Positions 8,820 to 17,994 of a stretch of 64,000 nt of DNA are shown piece after piece. Every line of letters starts with the position of its first letter. The first letter of the stretch is position 1. Under the pieces are notes generated by a model. The model was not told the DNA's origin. It did not search any database and saw only the letters and a program-made list of their open reading frames with translations. Source of the stretch: JAMXLO01 sp963799415. Its GTDB lineage: Bacteria > Pseudomonadota > Alphaproteobacteria > Acetobacterales > Acetobacteraceae. The stretch lies in contig CAWCXI010000021.1 in the NCBI GenBank assembly GCA_963799415.1, forward strand, positions 1-64,000. Reading direction: 5' to 3'. Made by a program: the position numbers and the translations under genes.

Positions 8820-9788
8820 ATGGCGGCGAATTACAGCATATGTCTTGGAACGGCTGGCTGGGGCGTATGGCACAGTCCGGACGCCGGCACGTCCTGGGTA
8901 CGGCATCGCGCCCCATTCCCGCTCAATAGTCGCATACAGGCTTTGGCTGCCCACCCGACACAGGCACAAACCGTCTTCGCCGGCGGCGACACCGGCTTGT
9001 TCGTGAGCCACAATGGCGGGGCGCGGTGGGAGCGGATCGGTACCGATGGCACCTTGCCGACGATCTGGTCACTGGCCGTCGACCCGGCCGATCCTGATAT
9101 TCTCTTTGCCGGCACGCGTCCTGCCGGGGTCCATCGTTCGCGCGACGGCGGAAGGCACTGGGAGAAGTTAGCGGTAGACATCGCCCGCGAATGCTCGATC
9201 GGCACACCCTTCGTCACCAGCATCATCGTTGACACCGACGATCATCGTATCGTCTGGGCCGGCGTGGAGATCGACGGCGTGTTCCGCAGCCTGGACGGCG
9301 GGGACAGTTGGACACACCTTGAGACGGGTTTGTATGATCCGGACGTCCACGCCGTGGCGATTGCGCGGACGCAGCCCAGGCGCCTCTATGCCAGCACGGC
9401 GCGCGAAATGTTTGTCAGCCATGATCTGGGCGACACTTGGCAGCCCTTGGGTATCAAAGAGAAATGGCCGCTGCCTTATGCCCGCGGCATGGCGGTCAAG
9501 ACCGACGATCCGGGCGTGCTGTTCGCTGGGTGCGGCCAGACTACGACGGGCGAAACGGGGCACGTGCTCCGCACCACAAACTTTGGCGAGAGTTGGGAGG
9601 TCCTGCCACTTCCCACCCAGCCCAATGCCACTGTGTGGGGTCTTGCCACCCATCCCGCCAACGCCGACCGCATTGTCGCGTTCAGTCTGTTCGGCGAGGT
9701 GTACGTCACCGAAGATGCCGGCGCGTCGTGGCGCAAGATCCCGCGTGAATTCGGCGAGATCAGGGCCGCGGCCTGGCTGCCGATCTAA
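8820..9788 (+). CDS. Asp-box (BNR) repeat beta-propeller protein
   Basis: A 322-residue protein made largely of Asp-box repeats. Seven copies of the S/T-x-D-x-G-x-x-W motif can be read: SPDAGTSW, SHNGGARW, SRDGGRHW, SLDGGDSW, SHDLGDTW, TTNFGESW and TEDAGASW, spaced about 45 residues apart. This predicts a six- or seven-bladed propeller as in sialidase-like, VPS10 or photosystem-assembly (YCF48) folds. There is no signal peptide, so it is probably cytoplasmic. A GGGAGG ribosome site 6 nt before ATG 8820 fixes the start. It follows the PhyH gene and may be cotranscribed. No catalytic residues of a glycosidase are evident; binding or scaffold function is as likely. Confidence 0.82.
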   Translation: MAANYSICLGTAGWGVWHSPDAGTSWVRHRAPFPLNSRIQALAAHPTQAQTVFAGGDTGLFVSHNGGARWERIGTDGTLPTIWSLAVDPADPDILFAGTRPAGVHRSRDGGRHWEKLAVDIARECSIGTPFVTSIIVDTDDHRIVWAGVEIDGVFRSLDGGDSWTHLETGLYDPDVHAVAIARTQPRRLYASTAREMFVSHDLGDTWQPLGIKEKWPLPYARGMAVKTDDPGVLFAGCGQTTTGETGHVLRTTNFGESWEVLPLPTQPNATVWGLATHPANADRIVAFSLFGEVYVTEDAGASWRKIPREFGEIRAAAWLPI

Positions 9789-9864
9789 GATGTTTTGAAG
9801 TCTTCTCGCGTGAGTGGGATGAAGCACAATGGGCCAGGTGCTTCCCACGGGAGCGCCAGAACGA

Positions 9865-10632
9865 CTAGACCGTTCGGAAGCCGCCATCTGCCATGATGAT
9901 ACAGCCGGTCACATAGGCCGACAGGTCCGAGGCAAGAAAGACCGCGGGGCCAGCAATGTCCTCTGGCTTGCCGGCGCGGTTCAACGGCGTATGCCGCATG
10001 GCGGCAGCGGCCATGTCCGGATTCTTTGCCCGCGCTTCGGCATTGATCTTCGTCTCGATCAGTCCGGGCCCGATCGCATTGACGCGGACGCCGTCCTTGC
10101 CGAGTTCGGCCGCGAGAGCGCGCGTGAAACCCAATACGCCATGTTTCGACGTCGTATAGGCAGCCGAGTTCGGCCAGTTCACATGCACAAACGACTGGAT
10201 GGATCCGATGTTGATGATCCGCCCTTTGCTCGCGCGGAGCTGATCAAGGAAAGCATGCGTGACGTTGAACATGCCGTCCAGGTTGATCGAGAGGATGTCG
10301 TCCCAGTCTTGGGCCACCGCCACTGCATCACCGGTGATGTGATTGCGCCGATTGATCCCCGCATTGTTAACGAGGATGGAGATGTTTTCATCCCTGGCGA
10401 TCGTTGCGGCGACCTGCCTGCAGGCGGCTCTGTCGGCTACGTCCAGCAGCATTGGCGTCGCCATGCCGCCTGCTTTGGTGACCAGATCGACGGTCTCGTT
10501 TGCGCCATCGAGATTGACGTCCAGCACAATGAGACGCGCCCCCTCCTTGGCGTAGGCTTGGCATATGCCCTGTCCAATACCAGACCCTCCGCCGGTCACG
10601 ACAGCGAGGTGTCCTGCTAGGAGTCCTGCCAT
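9865..10632 (-). CDS. SDR-family oxidoreductase (FabG-like)
   Basis: A 255-residue classical short-chain dehydrogenase. The cofactor loop TGGGSGIG is near residue 13, NNAGINR near residue 88, the catalytic Ser is in NIGSIQS near residue 142 and the YxxxK appears as YTTSKHG near 158. An Asp at the end of the second strand (LIVLDV) favours NAD(H). The C-terminal ADGG motif is intact. It lies 76 bp from the convergent Asp-box gene and 89 bp after the TPR gene on the same strand. A 3-ketoacyl, gluconate or sugar-alcohol substrate is typical; none is favoured by the sequence. Confidence 0.9.
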   Translation of the reverse strand: MAGLLAGHLAVVTGGGSGIGQGICQAYAKEGARLIVLDVNLDGANETVDLVTKAGGMATPMLLDVADRAACRQVAATIARDENISILVNNAGINRRNHITGDAVAVAQDWDDILSINLDGMFNVTHAFLDQLRASKGRIINIGSIQSFVHVNWPNSAAYTTSKHGVLGFTRALAAELGKDGVRVNAIGPGLIETKINAEARAKNPDMAAAAMRHTPLNRAGKPEDIAGPAVFLASDLSAYVTGCIIMADGGFRTV

Positions 10633-10721
10633 GTATGCTTCCTGTTTGAGAGCGACTTTCGTTGGATCCGGCCTTACTGGTCAGGCGCTGCGGCTGCGTG
10701 CAGGAATTGCCGACCGGCCAA

Positions 10722-12026
10722 TCAGCCGACCACCGCAACTCCCTTGACGGGAACGCCGGAAGCGCCAGGCCGCCGGGTTTTGACCAGAGACCGTGCCTCC
10801 TCAAGCCGGCCAGCTTCGAGATACGCCTTCAACAAAGTGAACTCGATCAGGTCATGCTGAGCACGGCTGCCGCCGATGCGTTCGCTTTCCCCGGCCAACG
10901 GGGCCAGCGCATCTATAGCTGCGGAATAATCCTCGCGTTCAAACGCCACGAAGCCGCGCCGCAACGCTGGAAGGTAAGAGCCGGAAGGATAGTGGCCCTC
11001 GCGCACCAGATGCTCTATCTGGGTAGCACGAGCATCGGGTGCGGCGTCATCGCCGACGACGGCTTGTGCGAGAATGACGTGTAGGTCAGCGAGGCCGCTG
11101 CCCGGTCGCGGCAGTGCGTTGTTGGCATAGCTGTGCATCTCGCGCCACGCCTCGACGTCGCGCGGATGGCCAGCGAGTTCGGAGCGCCACAAGAACGCCG
11201 TTGCATCCGACATTTTCTGTTGTGGACCGCCGCTGTGTCGGTCCAGGACCATAGCGTCCCGATACAGCTGTAGCGCCCGAGCCCAATTCTCCGCCTGCAG
11301 TTCGCAGAGCGAGAGATGCCAGCTCAGGTGACCATAGAAGAAGCCATCGCGCGGATACGTGGCGAGCCAGTCGGAGAGAAAGTCACGTGCGGTGTCAGGA
11401 TCGCCGCTCTCATAACAAACATGCGCAAATCCGTGCGCCCCATGCGCGTTGTTTGGGTTCATCGCCAGGGACCGCTCAATCTTCGGCCGAGCGATCGCGA
11501 GCTGTCCATCTTCCGACAGCGCCATCGCATGATACGCCAGGAACCAAGGGTCGTCACCGTAATGTGGGGCGAGGCTGTCCATCAACTCTGAGATCTGGTG
11601 CTTTTGCCCGATGCGCCCAGAAGCGCCAATAAGGCCGTTGGGGTTCGCAGCACTGGCGACCACCAGGGCGTCTCGCGGCCATGCTGACAGATGCTCATGC
11701 AGTGCGGCGATCGCGGCGCCAGTACGGCCCGCGAAAACCATGTCGAAGAACGCGATGTGACTCGCCTCGCGCGCAGGAAGACGGACGGCCAAATCCGTGG
11801 CCTCTGCCAGGGTCGACCGCGCCGCGTTCACCTTGCCCTCCCGCATGAGGACCTGCGCTTTCGCAGCATGTGCCATGGCGAAACCGGGATCGGCAGCGAT
11901 TGCCCGGTCAAAGGCATCGACCGCGCCTGGATAGAGAGTCAGTGCCAGATCGCAGCCTTGAACGTAGGCGTCACGCGCGGTCACGGATACTGTCGACAGA
12001 GGCAGGTTATATCGATCGGCAAGCAT
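10722..12026 (-). CDS. tetratricopeptide repeat protein
   Basis: A 434-residue helical repeat protein, taken from the ATG of MLADRYNLPLSTVS, which has AGGGGA 7 nt upstream. The in-frame extension to 12080 would overlap the TetR gene. TPR-like helices are recognisable at AVDAFDRAIAADPGFAMAHAAKAQVL, at IARPKIERSLAMNPNNAHG and at ALQLYRDAMVLD, and the rest is probably degenerate repeats. There is no signal peptide or membrane segment. The closest general description is the cytoplasmic TPR proteins often found next to SDR or regulator genes. Enzymatic function is unlikely. It sits between the TetR regulator and the SDR, all on the minus strand. Confidence 0.75.
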   Translation of the reverse strand: MLADRYNLPLSTVSVTARDAYVQGCDLALTLYPGAVDAFDRAIAADPGFAMAHAAKAQVLMREGKVNAARSTLAEATDLAVRLPAREASHIAFFDMVFAGRTGAAIAALHEHLSAWPRDALVVASAANPNGLIGASGRIGQKHQISELMDSLAPHYGDDPWFLAYHAMALSEDGQLAIARPKIERSLAMNPNNAHGAHGFAHVCYESGDPDTARDFLSDWLATYPRDGFFYGHLSWHLSLCELQAENWARALQLYRDAMVLDRHSGGPQQKMSDATAFLWRSELAGHPRDVEAWREMHSYANNALPRPGSGLADLHVILAQAVVGDDAAPDARATQIEHLVREGHYPSGSYLPALRRGFVAFEREDYSAAIDALAPLAGESERIGGSRAQHDLIEFTLLKAYLEAGRLEEARSLVKTRRPGASGVPVKGVAVVG

Positions 12027-12064
12027 GCTGAATCCCCTGGGCCGATATTCTAATCTACCGCCAT

Positions 12065-12778
12065 CTATCGGCCGCGACAAAGAGCCCGCGAAAACTCCCG
12101 CGGGAGAGGCTCGGCAAGCGTGCGCCGCGACCGAGCGCCGTCGAGGAACAGAGAGACAGCGCCGCTCACCCAGCGCCGGCGACCGGCAGGGCTCAGTGCT
12201 TTTGCACCTCTCCCTGCTTCCCTCGCAGGCATGCCAGTGAGGAGGCTCAGCAACAGTGCCGTCGCAAAGGGAATGTTCTGCAGTTCGATACGGCCAAGCT
12301 GGACTTCCTCTTGAAGTATCCGTTCGACCGCGGGAGCGACGCCTTGCGCTGCCTGCTCCTCGATCATCTGGTTGAGTTCCGGGAAGCGGTAAGCCTCTGC
12401 GGTCACGACCCGCAATACACGAACGACATCCGGATCCAGCACATAGCGCAGCAGCGCCATACCCATGTCAGTCAAACGCTCGTCGACCGTCCGATCGGTT
12501 CCAATGGTGCTGAGCCGTGGGCGCCTGGCATCCAGGACGCGCGTCACGACGGCACGGAACAGTTGGGCCTTGTCAGCGAAACGGACATAGATGGTACGCT
12601 TGGTCGCCCCGATACGCGCTGCAATCTCTTCGACGGTGGTCGTCTCGAATCCCTGTTCCAAAAAGAGGTGTTGCGCCGCATCGAGAATCTGATCAGCGAG
12701 CTGAGCACCCAATGCGCGTGGCGGACGCCCAGGGCCTCTCGATGGTAGTGGCGTCACTGCTGTGACCGTGCGTGCCAT
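12065..12778 (-). CDS. TetR/AcrR family transcriptional regulator
   Basis: A 237-residue TetR-type regulator. The HTH is in TTVEEIAARIGATKRTIYVRF around residues 45-65, preceded by the usual A-x-x-LF-x-x-GF helix (AAQHLFLEQGFETTT). A C-terminal ligand domain of the TetR_C_11/AefR style follows. It is divergent from the aldo/keto reductase gene with 143 bp between them, and heads the TPR-SDR set on its own strand. The classic arrangement suggests control of the catabolic genes at 12.9-23.5 kb, itself, or both. The Arg-rich tail after residue 200 is longer than usual. Confidence 0.9.
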   Translation of the reverse strand: MARTVTAVTPLPSRGPGRPPRALGAQLADQILDAAQHLFLEQGFETTTVEEIAARIGATKRTIYVRFADKAQLFRAVVTRVLDARRPRLSTIGTDRTVDERLTDMGMALLRYVLDPDVVRVLRVVTAEAYRFPELNQMIEEQAAQGVAPAVERILQEEVQLGRIELQNIPFATALLLSLLTGMPAREAGRGAKALSPAGRRRWVSGAVSLFLDGARSRRTLAEPLPREFSRALCRGR

Positions 12779-12805
12779 GAGACCACCCTAGCGTGCGCAG
12801 CGGGA

Positions 12806-12834
12806 TTGACGCCAGAGGACGGGCCGCATTAAAT
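12806..12834 (+). promoter_or_regulatory. candidate sigma-70 promoter for the aldo/keto reductase operon
   Basis: TTGACG (12806-12811), 17 bp spacing and TTAAAT (12829-12834) match the sigma-70 pattern on the plus strand, about 85 bp before ATG 12922. A short dyad CCGGT(11)ACCGG at 12852-12872 just downstream could be the TetR-type operator, but its centre is not symmetric. The site is read by eye only. Confidence 0.4.
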
Positions 12835-12921
12835 GCTTGGATTGAGACTTTCCGGTATCATTAATCCACCGGCCAGGGCTGGGTTGTCCCGTCCCACCAG
12901 CCAAACAATGAGGAAACGACC

Positions 12922-13929
12922 ATGGAATACCGGCAATTCGGCCGAACGGACATCAAGGTTTCCTGCATAGGCTTTGGCTGCTGGGAAATCAGCGGCACCT
13001 ATGGCCCGATCGATGCGGCGCAGTTTGAACAGGCGGTGCATCGCGCGCTCGACGCCGGGGTCAATTGCTTCGACACCGCTGAAGCCTACGGCATGGGCAT
13101 CTCCGAACAGGCGCTCGCCCGAGCACTCGGTTCACGCCGCCGCGACGTCTGCCTCGTCACCAAGGTCGGCGTTGGCTATCCGGACGCGCCCAATCGCCGC
13201 GACAGTAGCCGCGCAAGGATCATGGCCTCGCTCGACCAGAGTCTGACCAATCTCGCCACTGATCACGTCGATGTCTATCTAATCCACTGGCCCGATCCAA
13301 ACACGCCGTTCGAGGAGACGATGCGCGTTCTCGATGACATCGTCCGCCAGGGCAAAGCGCGCTATGTCGGTGTGTCGAACTTCCGGCCGGCTCAGCTCGA
13401 AGCCTGCATGAGGCTGCGACGGATCGATGTCGTGCAGTACGGCTGGAACATGTTCGATCGCCGGATGCAGCGGGAGATCTTCCCGTGGTGCACCGCGCAG
13501 GGTGTCGGCGTGATGGCGTATGGTTCGCTGGCCTACGGCATGCTCAGCGGCGCGTTCCATGCCGACATGCAGTTCGACGAAACCGACTGGCGCTCGAAGC
13601 GCGGCGTCCTCGGTGGGCTCAACCTGTTCCGTACCATGTTCGGTACCGACCATTTCGCGCGCAATCTGCATGCGGTGGAGGAGCTCAAGGCGCTTGCCGC
13701 GAAATACGGCAAGACCTTGCCGCAATTCGCGCTGCGCTGGACGCTCAGCAACAACGCGATCCACACTGGCCTCGTGGGCTTTCGCCGTGCGGCCGAGGTG
13801 GAGGAGAATCTCGGCGCGGTCGGCTTCTCGATCTCGCAGGAAGATATGGCAGCGGTCGATGCGATCTTGGCCCGCAATGACGTCGTCACCGAACCGCCCG
13901 GTTGGTTGGAGGATGAAACCGCCGCCTGA
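12922..13929 (+). CDS. aldo/keto reductase
   Basis: A 335-residue AKR with a complete (alpha/beta)8 pattern. It shows FDTAEAYGMG (conserved Asp and Tyr acid, residues 50-60), the Lys in LVTKVG near 85, the HW motif in VYLIHWPDP near 117 and the NADPH-binding stretch VGFRRAAEVEEN near 290. It begins MEYRQFGRTDIKVS with GAGGAAA upstream. It is the first gene of a long plus-strand set. Members reduce aldehydes or ketones, or dehydrogenate pyranoses, with NADP(H). Confidence 0.92.
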   Translation: MEYRQFGRTDIKVSCIGFGCWEISGTYGPIDAAQFEQAVHRALDAGVNCFDTAEAYGMGISEQALARALGSRRRDVCLVTKVGVGYPDAPNRRDSSRARIMASLDQSLTNLATDHVDVYLIHWPDPNTPFEETMRVLDDIVRQGKARYVGVSNFRPAQLEACMRLRRIDVVQYGWNMFDRRMQREIFPWCTAQGVGVMAYGSLAYGMLSGAFHADMQFDETDWRSKRGVLGGLNLFRTMFGTDHFARNLHAVEELKALAAKYGKTLPQFALRWTLSNNAIHTGLVGFRRAAEVEENLGAVGFSISQEDMAAVDAILARNDVVTEPPGWLEDETAA

Positions 13930-13961
13930 GGCTGAGACAAGAAAGCAACGGAGGACACACC

Positions 13962-15350
13962 ATGCCGGTCCAGCGTTTTGCCGCGATGACCAAGGACTTC
14001 GCCACGTTCGACTGCGACGCGCATGTCACCGAGCCGCCGCTGATCTGGGAGCGCGCCGCCGAGTACCTCACCCGCGAGGAGATGCAGGCGTTACGCTCGA
14101 CGATCTGGTGGGATGAAGAGAGCCGGCAGCTTATCGTCAATGGCAGGGCCGGCGTCGGCATCGGCTCACCGAGGCGCGGCGGCATTCCCGGTACGATGCG
14201 GGTGATCTCCAATGCCGGCCCGGGTGTGAAGCACGACATCCAGCGCGCGCTGAACGTGCGCAATCTCAAGGCCGGGACCGCGTTGACGCAGGAGCAGGTC
14301 GGCTATATCGATTTCGCCGGCTCCTATGAACCCGAGCCGCGCCTGCGCGACATGGACGTGCAGGGGATCGATCAGGTGATGATCATCCCGACGGATATCG
14401 ACACCTATCCCTGGTTGCTCGATGCCGTCGGTGCGAAGGCTTTCTGCAAGGCATACAACCAGTGGGCCTACGAATATACGAAGGCCGATCCGGACCGTCT
14501 GTTCTTCGCCGCGCTCCTGCCAATGCAGAACGCGCAGTTTGCGGTACAGGAGGTACATCGCGTGGCTGCGCAAGGCTGCCGGGTCGCGCTGGTGCGCCCG
14601 ACCGATGCGATGGGTAACTATCCGCTGCAGCCGAAGTACGAGCCCGTCTGGAACGCGCTGGAAGAGACCGGCATGGTGTATGGGATGCATCCGTTTCCTG
14701 CCGGCGGCGCGCTGAAGCCGGCCGGATATACGGAGCAGTATTCCGGCGCGGAACTGATTCGCCGGACCATCTCCGCGTCGGGCATCCCGCACTCCTTTTT
14801 GACCAACGTGCAGAACTTCCAGTCAGAGGCTTCACTGTGGGTCACCACCGCGCTGATGACGGGATTGTTCGAACGCCATCCGAAGCTGAAGGCGGCGGTG
14901 TTCGAGGCGTCATCCACCTGGCTCAGCTTCCTGCTCGACGAGTGCGACAAGGCGTACCGGCTCTATCGCAATGAGCGCAAGCTGCCGCCGCTGAAGCGTC
15001 TGCCGAGTGAGACCTTCTTTGAACACTGCATGACTGGGTTCGAGGGTGACGAAGCGCCGCCGCCGCGTTTTCCCGAATTCTACAGTGACATCCTCATCTG
15101 GTCATCCGACGTTTATCACCACGATGGTGACGATGCCTGGCGTGCGATGGAAACGATGCAGGAATACGCTCTGCCGATCATCGATCAGGCCAAGTTCCTC
15201 GGCGGCAACGCGCGTCGCCTCTACCGGATCGATCCGCCGAAGAAGCTCATCCGCGACCGCGTCACCCAGATCGAGCGCCCCAACTGGTGGCCGACGGAAG
15301 AAGAGGTGAAGGCGGCACTCGCAGCCGATGCTTCGGTCACCGTCTGGTAA
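13962..15350 (+). CDS. amidohydrolase 2 family metal-dependent hydrolase/decarboxylase (first paralogue)
   Basis: A 462-residue TIM-barrel protein of the ACMSD/LigW-like amidohydrolase_2 family. The N-terminal metal motif reads FDCDAHVTEPPLIW. DMDVQGIDQVMIIPTD and the ADPDRLFFAALLPMQ strand follow, then HPF near 245 and WSSDVYHHDGD near 385, which provides the late metal-binding Asp/His region. Family members decarboxylate or hydrolyse aromatic and enolic acids. It starts 33 bp after the aldo/keto reductase with AACGGAGGA upstream. The next gene is a paralogue of the same architecture, so the pair may handle successive intermediates or form a hetero-oligomer. Confidence 0.88.
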   Translation: MPVQRFAAMTKDFATFDCDAHVTEPPLIWERAAEYLTREEMQALRSTIWWDEESRQLIVNGRAGVGIGSPRRGGIPGTMRVISNAGPGVKHDIQRALNVRNLKAGTALTQEQVGYIDFAGSYEPEPRLRDMDVQGIDQVMIIPTDIDTYPWLLDAVGAKAFCKAYNQWAYEYTKADPDRLFFAALLPMQNAQFAVQEVHRVAAQGCRVALVRPTDAMGNYPLQPKYEPVWNALEETGMVYGMHPFPAGGALKPAGYTEQYSGAELIRRTISASGIPHSFLTNVQNFQSEASLWVTTALMTGLFERHPKLKAAVFEASSTWLSFLLDECDKAYRLYRNERKLPPLKRLPSETFFEHCMTGFEGDEAPPPRFPEFYSDILIWSSDVYHHDGDDAWRAMETMQEYALPIIDQAKFLGGNARRLYRIDPPKKLIRDRVTQIERPNWWPTEEEVKAALAADASVTVW

Positions 15351-15379
15351 CAACCCTCTCAGCAGATTGGCCGCGAACC

Positions 15380-16679
15380 ATGACAACGATCTCCAGGCAC
15401 GTCGCCGTGTTCGACAGTGACTCCCATGTCGTTGAGCCTCCCGAGCTTTGGGAGAAGTATCTTGATCCCGAGTTCCGTGTCCTCGGCAAACAGGCGCTGT
15501 GGCGACACGAGGGCGAGACGAATTCGTATCTCAAGATCAATGGCGAAGTCGTGCGCGACACGATGAACTCCAACCTGCCGCGCCACGCCATCTGGCGCCC
15601 GGGCATGAGCTGGGACTCGGTCGGGGAACTTGATGCGAGCGTGCGTCACCCGATGAACGAGAGTGCATGGAACGCGCGAACCCGGCTGGCGGACATGGAT
15701 GCGATGGGCATCGATCAGGCGTTCCTGTACCCGACCTGGTTTGCCGAGGGATTTCACCTGGTCACGGATCCGGACACCGCGTATGCGCTGGCACGCGCCT
15801 ACAATGACTGGATCGCGGATTTCTGCCGTGCCGACCCTCGCCGAACTCTATGCCGCCGCAATGCTGCCGCTGCAGGACATGGACTACACACTCGCGGAAC
15901 TGCGCCGCGTCGCCGGCATCCCCTGCTTCCGCGGCGCATTCATCCGTCCCATGTTCTTCCAGGAGCATTACTTCACCAGCCCGTATTTCGATCCGTTGTG
16001 GGCTGAGCTTGAACATGTTGGCCTGGTCGCCGCGGTGCATCCGACCGCCGGTCTTTGGAATCCGGAATGGACATCGCATGGGCAGTTCGTCGAAAAGGTG
16101 AAGAACCGGGCGGGCCAGGCACCGCTGCCGGCTGGCGGTGGCGGTCCGTTCTCGGGCGGCGGCGCCGGTCTGGCCAGCACGTCCTTCTTCACGGCATTCC
16201 CGCAACTCGGACATCCCATGGCGCCGATCCTGTCCCATTGGCTGGACAACCACATGTTCGTCGCCTCAGTGCTGATCGGCTTTACCGTCATGCAGCGTTT
16301 CCCGGCGATGAAGGTCGTTGTTGCGCATGGCAAAGCGTCATGGATGGAGGAGGTGCTGGAGAAAATGGAAGCCTCCTCCCGCGTCATCCCGCTGCTTCAC
16401 AAGTATCCGGTGCGCACCGATACCGAGGAGATGTGGGAAGCGGGCAAGGTGATGCTCGGCTTTGACGCGGAGGAACGGCTGATCCAAAGGCTGCCGCACG
16501 ACTTTGCCGAGAAGATTGTCTGGGGCTCACGATACCCGCAGCACGACACGACCTCCGCCCATGACGCGATCGCGACGCTAGCGCGGGCCAATGTGCCGGA
16601 GGACATCATCGCGCGCATGATGGGCGGCAACGCCGCGGTGCAGTTCGGTGTCCATCTGCTGGAGTTGGCAGATCACTGA
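15380..16679 (+). CDS. amidohydrolase 2 family protein (second paralogue, one frameshift)
   Basis: About 432 residues once restored. The start is ATG 15380 (MTTISRHVAVFDSDSHVVEPPELWEKYLD). The frame changes near 15843, where one extra A sits in ...CGCCGAACTCTAT. The conserved strand DPRRLYAAAMLPLQ matches the same place in the upstream paralogue (DPDRLFFAALLPMQ), which shows the break is a single insertion. Downstream motifs include VAAVHPTAG and FPAMKVVVAHGKASWMEE (His of the metal site). WGSRYPQHDTTS replaces the usual WGSDYPH, so the canonical late Asp is Arg here. That could alter activity if not itself a base error. Confidence 0.82.
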
Positions 16680-16714
16680 GGCGGCGCAGGGGCTAATCGA
16701 GGAGGAGAGTTCCC

Positions 16715-17809
16715 ATGGATGTAGGAATGATGATGGCTTTCACCAGCTACGGCTGGCAGGGCTGCTCCGACGCGCAGGTATGGGATGAGGAGTTACGGCT
16801 CGCGCGGCTTGCCGCCGATCTGGGGTTCGACTGCCTCTGGTCGGCCGAACACCACTTCAACGACTACTCGTTTGTACCCGACAACATCCAGCTCATGTCA
16901 TATCTGACGGGCGTCTGTCCGAACATCGATCTCGGAACCGCCGCCGTGATCCTGCCTTGGCACGATCCGCTGCGCGTCGCTGAACAGGCGTCGGTGCTGG
17001 ACTATCTGAGCAAGGGCCGCTTTCGCTTTGGTATGGGCCGCGGGCTCGCCCGCCGCGAGTTCGCCGCGTTTCGTCTCAGCATGGACGAATTGCGCGGGCG
17101 CTTCGACGAGGCGGCACCGATGATCGTCAATGCCCTGAAAACCGGCTTCATGGAAGGAGACGGCCCCTACTACAAACAGCCACGCATCGAAATTCGCCCT
17201 CGTCCGCAGCATTCCTTCGATGGGCGTATCTATGCAGTGGCATCGAGCGAGGATTCTGTTGCGTCAGCCGCCAGGCTTGGTGCTCACATGGTGATGTTTG
17301 CCGACCGGCCGTGGGAGATGCGCCTGCCCGTGATCGAGCGTGGTCGCGAATTGCATCGACAGTTCCATGGCACCGAACCGCCTCACATCATGATGACCGA
17401 GTTTTGCATCTGTGGAACCGATCTCTCCAAGACGGAGGACGAGGCGCGTCAGTTCCAAGGAAAGTTCGTTGAAAGCAACTTCTATCACTATGAGTTCCTG
17501 GGTGAGCACTTCAAAACCGTGAAGGGCTACGATGCCTATCAACAGAAGGCCGAGATCGCTCGGAAGGGCGGCCTGGAGGGTGCGGTGGCCGGTTTCATGC
17601 AGGCCGCGAGTTGGGGAACACCCGAAAAAATCCTGCGCGGGCTGGAGGCGCGCCGTGACCTCGTTGGCGATTTCGAACTCAATGTTGCCTTTCGCTTTGG
17701 CGGCACTCCATTCGACGTTTGCGAGCGCAGCCTAAGGCTCTTCGCGGCAGAGGTCCTGCCGGTTCTGAAGTCCTGGAAGCCGGGCGCTGCCAGGAGGAAA
17801 GCCGCGTAG
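16715..17809 (+). CDS. LLM class flavin-dependent oxidoreductase
   Basis: A 364-residue bacterial-luciferase-like monooxygenase. Typical features are LARLAADLGFDCLWSAEHHF near residues 29-48, GTAAVILPWHDPLRVAEQ near 70-88, RFRFGMGRGLARREF near 103-117 and VASSEDSVASAARLG near 177-190. The enzyme would use FMNH2 (or F420) and O2. GGAGGAGAG precedes the ATG with about 7 nt spacing. It is the fourth gene of the plus-strand set, 35 bp after the second amidohydrolase. A flavin reductase partner is not visible nearby. Confidence 0.9.
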   Translation: MDVGMMMAFTSYGWQGCSDAQVWDEELRLARLAADLGFDCLWSAEHHFNDYSFVPDNIQLMSYLTGVCPNIDLGTAAVILPWHDPLRVAEQASVLDYLSKGRFRFGMGRGLARREFAAFRLSMDELRGRFDEAAPMIVNALKTGFMEGDGPYYKQPRIEIRPRPQHSFDGRIYAVASSEDSVASAARLGAHMVMFADRPWEMRLPVIERGRELHRQFHGTEPPHIMMTEFCICGTDLSKTEDEARQFQGKFVESNFYHYEFLGEHFKTVKGYDAYQQKAEIARKGGLEGAVAGFMQAASWGTPEKILRGLEARRDLVGDFELNVAFRFGGTPFDVCERSLRLFAAEVLPVLKSWKPGAARRKAA

Positions 17810-17928
17810 GTCGCTGTGGAGGGCCCGTAAACTCCATCAGTCGGCGGAACTGAGCGGCTGATCAACCGCGTTTTGCCATGTCCGCCGGTTTCGGCGTCGG
17901 CATGGATATCACATGCGGAACCGAACGA

Positions 17929-17957
17929 TTGCCCTGCGTTGGCACCGTGCGAATAAT
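17929..17957 (+). promoter_or_regulatory. candidate sigma-70 promoter before the SDR gene
   Basis: TTGCCC (17929-17934), 17 bp, AATAAT (17952-17957), ending 37 bp before the ATG at 17995. The 185-bp gap after the LLM gene is larger than the other spacings in this set, so a second promoter here is plausible. Confidence 0.35.
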
Positions 17958-17994
17958 AGGCCATGTCTTGCACATCCAACGAAAGGCAGCAGCC

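Noticed and set aside
12852..12872. CCGGT-N11-ACCGG as a TetR operator
   Set aside because: The outer arms match, but the 11-bp centre is not symmetric. The evidence is too weak for a separate feature, so it is mentioned only with the promoter.
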